Shown here: in pieces, positions 1 to 5,060 of the stretch
Layout of the letters: each line of letters begins with the position of its first letter
Numbering within the stretch: the first letter of the stretch is position 1
Assembly: GCA_003517675.1 (NCBI GenBank)
Contig: DPAC01000065.1
Location: forward strand, 1 to 6,254
Length of the DNA stretch: 6,254 nt
Origin: Porphyromonadaceae bacterium
Lineage (GTDB): Bacteria; Bacteroidota; Bacteroidia; Bacteroidales; Dysgonomonadaceae
Reading direction: 5' to 3'
The notes under the pieces: model-generated
What the model was told of the DNA's origin: nothing
The model's input: only the letters and a program-made list of their open reading frames with translations
The model's database searches: none
Translations under genes and position numbers: made by a program

Positions 1-574
1 ACGGAGGTTGGTACGTGAACATGCGGTGCGAACGCTGATCATCGACTACCTGCAGCTGATGAATGCCAGCGGAATGAGCTTCGGCAGCCGCGAACAGGAG
101 GTGAGCATGATCTCCCGTTCTTTGAAAGGACTGGCAAAAGAGTTGAACATCCCTATTATTGCTCTCTCCCAGTTGAACCGCGGGGTTGAATCGCGACAGG
201 GGAACGAAGGAAAGCGCCCTCAGCTAGCCGACCTGCGTGAGTCGGGTGCCATTGAACAGGATGCTGATATCGTCTGTTTTATCCATCGTCCCGAGTATTA
301 TCGCATCACCGAAGATGAGCGTGGGAACTCACTGGTGGGCATCGCCGAGATCATCGTGGCCAAGCATCGTAATGGCCCTACCGGGATTGCCAACATGCGG
401 TTCGACAACGAATATGCCCGCTTCCAGAATCTGGATGATTATGCAGTTGGAAGAAACTATGTGGAACGGCCCTCAAGGATGAATAAACAGGTGAAAAGCG
501 GTGATGCAACCGATCACCCTCCCTCCTCAACAGCTGATTTTCATTCTCAGAGCAGAGATCCATTGCCATTTTAA
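1..574 (+). CDS. dnaB: Replicative DNA helicase DnaB, C-terminal part (5' end outside window)
   Basis: This is the C-terminal part of the RecA-fold ATPase domain of the hexameric helicase that unwinds DNA at the replication fork. The frame is open from base 2, so the gene begins upstream; the TTG at 8 is only an internal codon. Visible motifs are the Walker B strand LIIDYLQLM (35-61, Asp at 44-46), the ALSQLNR segment (161-181, the H3 region with its Gln sensor), and the H4/DNA-binding and arginine-finger region [13 protein letters not shown] (230-268). All match DnaB family signatures. After the conserved core comes a hydrophilic, poorly conserved tail of about 45 residues ending in DPLPF just before the TAA at 572-574. 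No intein or frameshift is seen in the visible part. The next gene starts 125 bases downstream and is unrelated in function. Confidence 0.95.
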   Translation, partial: RRLVREHAVRTLIIDYLQLMNASGMSFGSREQEVSMISRSLKGLAKELNIPIIALSQLNRGVESRQGNEGKRPQLADLRESGAIEQDADIVCFIHRPEYYRITEDERGNSLVGIAEIIVAKHRNGPTGIANMRFDNEYARFQNLDDYAVGRNYVERPSRMNKQVKSGDATDHPPSSTADFHSQSRDPLPF

Positions 575-699
575 TATCCGATCAGCTGAAATAAATGGTC
601 ACGCCATGGCAGAAAATTTTTTTCCCGATTTTTTTTTCTATTTTTGTCTGACGGTTGTGAAAACAGCCTGGTTTTTTTTATTTATTTAAACAAGAAAAG
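575..699. other. T-rich intergenic region between dnaB and the LysM gene
   Basis: This 125-base gap has no credible ORF. It contains three T-runs (617-623, 629-637, 672-679) and an 8-bp palindrome GCCATGGC (603-610). No strong GC-rich stem followed by a T-run is visible, so no intrinsic terminator for dnaB is called. Its main content is the possible promoter element listed separately. Confidence 0.6.
639..646 (+). promoter_or_regulatory. Possible Bacteroidota -7 promoter box for the LysM/barrel unit
   Basis: TATTTTTG at 639-646 fits the Bacteroides -7 consensus TAnnTTTG exactly and is the same octamer as in the stronger promoter at 3416. The matching -33 TTTG is missing; only a T-run (617-620) lies at about the right distance, 18 nt upstream. 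If used, the transcript would begin around 650-656 and carry a leader of roughly 45 nt before the ATG at 700. In such T-rich DNA the octamer could arise by chance. Confidence 0.35.
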
Positions 700-2697
700 A
701 TGGGTAACCTCATTCACAAGCGAAGGTTTTTTGTGATCATGTTCTGCCTGGTCGCAGCAGTGCTTTCCCTGCATGCCCAACAGCTGCCATACGAGATTGT
801 AACTGTTGACGGTCAATCTTATTACAAGTATACCGTACAACCGGGTGAAGGACTCTATGCCGTGTCGCGTACTTTCTCCGTGTCGGTAGCCGAGATCATT
901 CGTCATAATCCGGGATCAAACAACGGACTGCAAAACGGGCAGGAGTTGTTGATTCCTATATCCAGGGAGGTTGAAAGTACCGTTTCTGCCAAGGCGCGGC
1001 AGGTTGGTTCCCGGCAGGATCCTGCTGATCAGAACAACACCTTCAAACACACCGTGGTGAAGGGGGAGACCGTCTACAGCATTGCGCGGATGTATCATAC
1101 CACCGTCGACCAGATCATTCAACTCAATCCGGAGGCCGCCGAGGGCATTTTCGCCGGGTCGGTGCTGACCATTCCCCAGCGCCGTGTTATCAGCAAAGAG
1201 AAAGAAGAGAATTACCGTTATCACACCATCCTCCCCAAGGAGACCCTCTACTCTGTTTCCAGGACCTACCGGCTGAAACCGGAGGATGTGATATTGGCCA
1301 ATCCGGGACTCTCCGTTGAGACTTTTCATATTGGGAAGACCATCCGTATTCCTTTTTTTGAGTCTTATGAAGTGGTGGAACCGCTTGAGGAGCAGACCAC
1401 CAATATCATCCATACGGTGGTGAGAGGTGAAACGCTTTATGGCATTGCCGGAAAGTACGGTGTGGAGGTGTCGCAACTCGAAGAGATGAACCCCATGCTA
1501 TCCGGAGGATTGAAACCCAATATGGAGCTGATTGTGCCGGTGCCGCGAAGCAGGGTTGAGGATGTGTCACGCTCCGAACAGGATCAGGCAAACAGGCTTC
1601 TGTTGCAACGAAAAGCAACTCAACCTGTAGATGTGATGCGTGTTGGCCTTCTGCTTCCATTCCTCGATCAGACCGGCAGAGGGCATCTGCGCCTGCAGGA
1701 GTATTACGAGGGGTTTCTTCTGGCGGTGAATGAGCTGAAGAACAGAGGTGCCAATCTCGAACTTTACGTCTTTGAGATAGGTAAAGGCACTGATACCAGA
1801 AAACTGGAAAGCCTGTTGGAGACACTTGAGATGCAAGCGCTTAACCTGGTTATTGGGGGGGTGAATGATGCCCAGATAAAGGTGTTGTCCGATTTTTCGC
1901 GTTCGAACAACATCAAGTATGTGGTGCCTTTTTCACAAAGCAATGCTGAGGTACTCAACAATGGCCATATGTTCCAGGTGAATCCCATGAACAGCCTCAT
2001 ACATACAAAGACGGTAGCCTATTTCACCGAAAAGTTCCGGAATGCCAACATCATTTTTGTGGAAGGAGGAAGCCATCCCCAACAGGAGTTTATCTCGCTG
2101 TTGCAAACTTCACTCAAACAGCAGCACATTTCCTATGGCTCGGTCGATTCATCTCAGCAATTGGCTGCAACCATCGCCCCCATGCTCCGGCAGGGACAGG
2201 AGAATCTTATTTTGCCTGTCAGCAGTGATGCTACTACATTGCGGCAAATCATCGCTGAACTGAAGATGCTGCATGAGTCCAATCCCGGTGTTGTGACCAC
2301 TCTCTTTGGACACCCCGATTGGCAGACCTATTCAGACCTGAGTGATGAGTTTGCGCAGTTTGGAACCTATTTCTACACACCATTCTTTGTGGATGAGCAT
2401 TCACGCGAAACAGAAATGTTCCTCAATGAATTCAGGAAATGGTATGGACGTGATCCACTCGGAACCTATCCTTCTTACAGCATGTGGGGGTATGATACCG
2501 CTCTTCTCTTTCTTACCGCACTTCAACGCTACGGTTTGCATTTTGAACAACAGATCAACAGAGTGAATGTCTCTTCCATTCAGTTCCCCTTTCATTTTGA
2601 ACGGCTGAACAACTGGGGGGGACTTATCAATGGAGCCCTCTACATCATTCACTACAATAGCAATGGGAGAATTCAGAAAATCAAACTGAGCAGATGA
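700..2697 (+). CDS. Exported protein with four LysM domains and a type-1 periplasmic-binding-like domain
   Basis: This 665-residue envelope protein probably binds peptidoglycan. Residues 1-26 are a Sec signal peptide (KRR n-region, hydrophobic core, cleavage after LHA); there is no lipobox, so it should be released into the periplasm. Four LysM modules follow at about 43-86, 116-159, 173-218 and 237-280. Each has the HTV..GETLY.IA..Y pattern, an N-P pair and a closing IP/VP. A linker rich in charged residues and Gln leads to a domain from about residue 312 (VMRVGLLLPF) to near the C-terminus. That domain resembles the substrate-binding fold of LIV-type ABC transporter receptors, also used by the penicillin-binding-protein activator LpoA. 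No permease or ATPase gene is adjacent, so a structural or regulatory role in cell-wall synthesis is more likely than transport; that is inference. The ATG at 700 gives a complete signal peptide. The gene overlaps the next one by ATGA. Confidence 0.9.
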   Translation: MGNLIHKRRFFVIMFCLVAAVLSLHAQQLPYEIVTVDGQSYYKYTVQPGEGLYAVSRTFSVSVAEIIRHNPGSNNGLQNGQELLIPISREVESTVSAKARQVGSRQDPADQNNTFKHTVVKGETVYSIARMYHTTVDQIIQLNPEAAEGIFAGSVLTIPQRRVISKEKEENYRYHTILPKETLYSVSRTYRLKPEDVILANPGLSVETFHIGKTIRIPFFESYEVVEPLEEQTTNIIHTVVRGETLYGIAGKYGVEVSQLEEMNPMLSGGLKPNMELIVPVPRSRVEDVSRSEQDQANRLLLQRKATQPVDVMRVGLLLPFLDQTGRGHLRLQEYYEGFLLAVNELKNRGANLELYVFEIGKGTDTRKLESLLETLEMQALNLVIGGVNDAQIKVLSDFSRSNNIKYVVPFSQSNAEVLNNGHMFQVNPMNSLIHTKTVAYFTEKFRNANIIFVEGGSHPQQEFISLLQTSLKQQHISYGSVDSSQQLAATIAPMLRQGQENLILPVSSDATTLRQIIAELKMLHESNPGVVTTLFGHPDWQTYSDLSDEFAQFGTYFYTPFFVDEHSRETEMFLNEFRKWYGRDPLGTYPSYSMWGYDTALLFLTALQRYGLHFEQQINRVNVSSIQFPFHFERLNNWGGLINGALYIIHYNSNGRIQKIKLSR

Positions 2698-3386
2698 AAA
2701 AGTTTGTTTTATTTTTTACCCTCCTTGTAGGCGTCAATACCGTCTTCGCACAAAGAGAATCCGCCCGCAGTGAACTCTATTTGGGTGGTGGCGGGGGGAT
2801 GATCTTCTCCAGTATGGACTTTGTGCCCTCCATAGAACAGACAGAAAAGATGGGTATCGTGGGAGGGGTTTCGGTGAAATATATTTCTGAGAAGCATCTC
2901 GGACTGATCGCAGAACTCAATTTTGTACAAAAGGGGTGGAGCGAATCGTTCGATCCCGAATCGGAATTTTCCTACACGAGAACCCTCAACTATCTTGAAT
3001 TGCCATTGATGACACATATCTACTTTGGTAACAATATTCGATTCATTTTCAACGTAGGCCCCAAATTGAGCTTTCTCCTGGGAGAAAATCAAGAGATGAA
3101 CAGTGCCCTTGCTGACGACCTGGCAGCCCGTCGTGAGGCAAATCCCGATGCTCCCATCGGGGTTCAATATGGCTCAATGGATGAGTTGAATCGGGTGGAC
3201 TATGGGTTGATTGGCGGTCTCGGAATGGAGCTGAAAACTGACATCGGAGATTTCGACCTGGAAGGGCGTTACTACTTCGGATTGGCCGATCTTTTCACCA
3301 GCAGTCGAAGTGAAAATGCCTACTTCTCCCGTTCCGCTCACCGGATTATTGAGGCAAAACTGACCTGGTATTTCAAAATTCATTGA
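2694..3386 (+). CDS. Outer-membrane beta-barrel protein, PorT-like (porin family)
   Basis: This 230-residue protein has a clear Sec signal peptide (MKKF, hydrophobic core, cleavage after VFA at residue 19). Alternating hydrophobic/polar strands follow, with Gly- and aromatic-rich turns: ELYLGGGGG near the mature N-terminus, repeated G-x-x-x-K/E-L strands, a charged extracellular-type loop around residues 125-160, and a C-terminal strand ending in WYFKIH. This matches the Bacteroidota outer-membrane beta-barrel family (PF13568 type, probably eight strands). Its start codon lies inside the stop region of the LysM gene (ATGA, 2694-2697), a strong sign of translational coupling. The two products may therefore act together, linking outer membrane and peptidoglycan, but no specific cargo or partner can be named. 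TGA at 3384-3386 runs straight into nine Ts. Confidence 0.85.
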   Translation: MKKFVLFFTLLVGVNTVFAQRESARSELYLGGGGGMIFSSMDFVPSIEQTEKMGIVGGVSVKYISEKHLGLIAELNFVQKGWSESFDPESEFSYTRTLNYLELPLMTHIYFGNNIRFIFNVGPKLSFLLGENQEMNSALADDLAARREANPDAPIGVQYGSMDELNRVDYGLIGGLGMELKTDIGDFDLEGRYYFGLADLFTSSRSENAYFSRSAHRIIEAKLTWYFKIH

Positions 3387-3392
3387 TTTTTT

Positions 3393-3423
3393 TTTGTCAA
3401 TTCAAAAATATGTAGTATTTTTG
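3393..3423 (+). promoter_or_regulatory. Consensus Bacteroidota promoter for the ArsR-type operon
   Basis: TTTG at 3393-3396, then exactly 19 bases, then TATTTTTG at 3416-3423. This satisfies the Bacteroides housekeeping promoter consensus TTTG-N19-21-TAnnTTTG in every defined position. Transcription would begin around 3427-3433, giving a leader of about 30 nt to the ATG at 3462. The placement agrees with that start and places the operator dyads over the -7 box and start site. Confidence 0.75.
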
Positions 3424-3425
3424 AA
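3401..3425. repeat. Perfect inverted repeat spanning the promoter (10-bp arms, 5-bp spacer)
   Basis: The left arm TTCAAAAATA (3401-3410) and right arm TATTTTTGAA (3416-3425) are exact reverse complements separated by TGTAG. The right arm contains the entire -7 box, so a protein bound here would exclude RNA polymerase. It is not followed by a T-run on the + strand, so it is unlikely to be a terminator. It shares the bases TGAA (3422-3425) with the downstream dyad. Confidence 0.75.
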
Positions 3426-3449
3426 CATTAATATATGTATATATGTTCA
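3422..3449. promoter_or_regulatory. Putative ArsR-family operator (TGAACAT / ATGTTCA dyad)
   Basis: Perfect 7-bp arms TGAACAT (3422-3428) and ATGTTCA (3443-3449) start 21 bp apart, about two helical turns. TGAACA is the half-site of known SmtB/CzrA-type operators, where arms are closely spaced. The inner sequence TGTATATATGTTCA (3436-3449) also fits that compact 14-bp layout imperfectly. The site overlaps the end of the -7 box and the expected transcription start, as expected for repression by the ArsR-type protein encoded immediately downstream. Binding by that protein is inferred. Confidence 0.6.
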
Positions 3450-3461
3450 TATATTTATCTT

Positions 3462-3815
3462 ATGGAAAAGGAGATAAAACAACTGGAATCGGAGGAGATC
3501 GTGGTAGATCGTTCCTACTTTGAGGAAGCAGCTTACATGTTAAAAGCGGTGGCAAACGAGATACGTCTCTGTGTGGTACTGCAGTTGACCCGTGATGAAG
3601 AGAAAACTGTTTCGGAATTAATGGAGGGGATGGATTGCGAGCAATCGCTGCTGTCGCACCATCTCACCGATATGCGGGCAAAGGGTATCCTTCAGTGCCG
3701 CAAGAGTGGTAAGCACAATTATTATTCGCTGAAAGACAAACGCTTTTCGAATGTGCTGCGGTGTCTGGTCAATTGTGGCGATAATCGTGAGAAAGTGAAA
3801 GAGCATATAGCGTAA
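3462..3815 (+). CDS. ArsR/SmtB-family winged-helix transcriptional repressor
   Basis: This 117-residue protein is of typical length for the family. Residues 24-42 (AYMLKAVANEIRLCVVLQL) match the ArsR hallmark K-A-x-A-x-x-x-R-L. The recognition helix is about 61-72 (SLLSHHLTDMR), and the beta-wing is about 76-90 (GILQCRKSGKHNYYSL). The usual CVCDL metal site of classical ArsR is absent. Instead there are five cysteines: C37 in the helix after the R-L motif, C59 just before the recognition helix, C79 in the wing, and C101 and C105 one turn apart in the C-terminal helix. That favours a thiol/persulfide or soft-metal sensor over an arsenite sensor of the classical type, but this is inference. The ATG at 3462 is preferred over the in-frame ATG at 3435, because 3435 lies within the operator and would add MYICSYIYL. 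Probably autoregulatory. Confidence 0.9.
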   Translation: MEKEIKQLESEEIVVDRSYFEEAAYMLKAVANEIRLCVVLQLTRDEEKTVSELMEGMDCEQSLLSHHLTDMRAKGILQCRKSGKHNYYSLKDKRFSNVLRCLVNCGDNREKVKEHIA

Positions 3816-3831
3816 ATCAGATAAAAAAGTG

Positions 3832-4101
3832 ATGAACCTAAAAGAGAAAAGCAGAATTTATTTTCAAAAACATTGGTTACGGATATCCGGTGTGGCTGTA
3901 GGTATATTGGGGGGGTACCTCTACTACTATTATGTAGGGTGTGTTTCGGGCACCTGCCCCATCACCTCCAATCCCTACAGGATGATGCTTTATGGAGCAC
4001 TGATGGGTTATCTGTTGTTTGATATTTTTTCAAAGGATAGCCGTCACAACAAGAATACTGAACGAGTTACAAATCAAAACGATAATCATACAGAACAATG
4101 A
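3832..4101 (+). CDS. Small two-helix membrane protein with CX4C motif, resembling DUF6132
   Basis: This 89-residue protein has a basic N-terminus and a first transmembrane helix at about 16-35 (ISGVAVGILGG then a Tyr cluster). A short loop GCVSGTCPITSNPY holds C37 and C42, and a second helix follows at about 50-66 (MMLYGALMGYLLFD). The tail of about 23 residues is hydrophilic and rich in N, K and E. The layout and the SGTCPITSNP loop match small Bacteroidota membrane proteins annotated as DUF6132, as far as I recall; their function is unknown. With a positive N-terminus and the KDSRHNK tail, the CX4C loop probably faces the periplasm, where it could exchange disulfides or bind a metal. The ATG at 3832 is chosen over GTG at 3829. 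It lies 16 bases after the regulator's stop and overlaps the thioredoxin gene by ATGA. Confidence 0.8.
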   Translation: MNLKEKSRIYFQKHWLRISGVAVGILGGYLYYYYVGCVSGTCPITSNPYRMMLYGALMGYLLFDIFSKDSRHNKNTERVTNQNDNHTEQ

Positions 4102-4607
4102 AAACCCTGACCAAAACCCTACTTGCTGCAGCATTGATCCTTGTTGTGGCATCCTGCAGCAACAACAATCGGAAAGAGCGATTGAAAGAGACCGAAACAA
4201 AGCAGTTAACAAATACAATTCAAAATTCAGAAATTAAAATGGCAAAAACAATCAAACTGACAAGAGCTGACTTTCTTACCAAAGTGGCAAACTATGAAGC
4301 CAACCCTGAAAAATGGGTTTACCTGGGAGACAAACCCTGTATCATCGATTTTTACGCCGACTGGTGTGGTCCCTGCAAGATGGTAGCTCCCATCCTTGAG
4401 GAGCTGGCAGCCGAATATGAAGATGAGATCTACATCTACAAGGTAGATACCGAAGCTGAGCAGCAACTGGCTGCCGAATTTGGCATCCGCAGCATCCCAT
4501 CCTTGCTCTTCTGCCCCATGGGAGAAGCACCCCAGATGGCTCAGGGAGCACTCCCCAAGGAGGCATTCAAGCAGGCTATTGAGGAGGTATTACTCAAGAA
4601 ATCATAA
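4098..4607 (+). CDS. Thioredoxin-fold protein with lipoprotein signal peptide
   Basis: This is a 169-residue thiol-disulfide oxidoreductase. Residues 1-20 form a lipoprotein signal ending in a lipobox (VASC, C20). After a polar Asn/Lys/Thr-rich linker (21-47) comes a complete thioredoxin domain: beta-strand IIDFYADWCGPCKMVAP with active site C90-G-P-C93, the buried Asp replaced into the usual D84-F-Y-A context, KVDTE at 115-119, and cis-proline P134 in SIPSLLF. C81 and C139 are extra cysteines. The CGPC active site is typical of reducing thioredoxins; the lipid anchor would place it on the periplasmic face of the inner or outer membrane. A second in-frame ATG at 4239 (M48) starts exactly where an ordinary cytosolic thioredoxin would begin and has an A-rich leader. 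The start at 4098 overlaps the upstream stop (ATGA), supporting the longer product. Confidence 0.9.
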   Translation: MKTLTKTLLAAALILVVASCSNNNRKERLKETETKQLTNTIQNSEIKMAKTIKLTRADFLTKVANYEANPEKWVYLGDKPCIIDFYADWCGPCKMVAPILEELAAEYEDEIYIYKVDTEAEQQLAAEFGIRSIPSLLFCPMGEAPQMAQGALPKEAFKQAIEEVLLKKS

Positions 4608-4610
4608 AAT

Positions 4611-5021
4611 ATGACCCCTATGAATGAAATGTTTTTTGAAAGCAGAAGCAGATTTGCTTTTGCTGAGACCCTGCAGAAACTCTCTGATCTGATACCGTCC
4701 AATGGATGGAAGGAGATTTCGGTACTGGATTTGCAGGAACTCATGAAGAAGAACGGCAAAGAGATTCTTCCCGTGAAAGTAGTTGAACTTTGTAAACCTG
4801 ACTACGCATACCGATTGCTGTCGGATGATAGTCAGCGCATCTATTCCAATATGCTGCCATGCCGCATCTCAGTGTATGAGAAAGGTGACGGCAACTGTTA
4901 TATCTCCCGCATGAATACAGCAATGATGGCTGCACAACTGGGCGGAGTGACTGGGGAGGTGATGACTGCTGCCTATCGTGATGCGGAGGAGATGATCCGG
5001 CAACTGGTTGTGGCAGAGTAG
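4611..5021 (+). CDS. DUF302 domain protein
   Basis: This 136-residue soluble protein has no signal peptide or membrane segment. The region about 13-102 matches the DUF302 pattern: an N-terminal strand and helix (FAFAETLQKLSDLIPSNGW), the central segment ILPVKVVELCKPDYAYRLL (52-70), and the core MLPCRISVYEKGDG.CYISRMN (81-102). C61 and C84 occupy the places where many bacterial DUF302 proteins also carry Cys; C96 is a third. The biochemical function of DUF302 is unknown to me; such proteins tend to sit near redox or sulfur genes. The first ATG (4611) is 3 bases after the thioredoxin stop; a second in-frame ATG at 4620 is possible. GAGGAGG at 4581-4587 is too far upstream (23 bases) to be a normal ribosome site. 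Last gene of the cassette. Confidence 0.85.
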   Translation: MTPMNEMFFESRSRFAFAETLQKLSDLIPSNGWKEISVLDLQELMKKNGKEILPVKVVELCKPDYAYRLLSDDSQRIYSNMLPCRISVYEKGDGNCYISRMNTAMMAAQLGGVTGEVMTAAYRDAEEMIRQLVVAE

Positions 5022-5023
5022 TG

Positions 5024-5052
5024 TTTCATTTCGCTTGTATCCTGAAATGAGA
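5024..5052 (+). terminator. Weak stem-loop after the DUF302 gene
   Basis: TTTCATTTC (5024-5032) pairs with GAAATGAGA (5044-5052) to give a nine-pair stem, one of them G-U, with an 11-nt loop. It fills most of the 39-base gap between the cassette and the U32 gene. No T-run follows (GCTTTCCT), so it is a poor intrinsic terminator. It could mark an RNA processing site or partial attenuation, or be chance. Confidence 0.3.
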
Positions 5053-5060
5053 GCTTTCCT

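Larger units (their letters stand above)
3387..3461 (+). promoter_or_regulatory. AT-rich control region and leader of the ArsR-type operon
   Basis: These 75 bases separate the barrel gene from the regulator gene and are almost entirely A/T. They hold, in order, a nine-T run, a -33 box, a 25-bp perfect dyad, a -7 box, and a second dyad with TGAACAT/ATGTTCA arms. A short leader then ends at the ATG at 3462. There is no Shine-Dalgarno site ahead of that ATG, as is common in Bacteroidota. Confidence 0.7.

Noticed and set aside
566..598. CCATTT/AAATGG stem after dnaB as a terminator
   Set aside because: Six weak pairs with a 21-nt loop and no adjacent T-run; not convincing.
603..610. GCCATGGC palindrome as an operator
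   Set aside because: An 8-bp palindrome is expected by chance at this scale, and nothing around it supports a binding site.
916..1476. 186-codon ORF on the - strand inside the LysM gene
   Set aside because: It lies wholly antisense to a clear multi-domain gene; its translation shows no recognisable domain and looks like a mirror of the coding bias of the + strand gene.
829..1539. The four LysM segments as a DNA-level tandem repeat
   Set aside because: The similarity is at protein level only; the DNA has diverged and the linkers differ in length, so it is an old domain repeat.
3375..3395. AAAAT/ATTTT hairpin plus T-run at the end of the barrel gene as a terminator
   Set aside because: The stem is five A-T pairs only, overlaps the stop codon and would be very unstable; the T-run also supplies the -33 box of the next promoter.
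3435..3461. Upstream in-frame ATG (3435) as the start of the ArsR-type gene
   Set aside because: It lies within the operator-like dyad, close to the predicted transcription start, and adds nine residues atypical of the family; ATG 3462 fits better.
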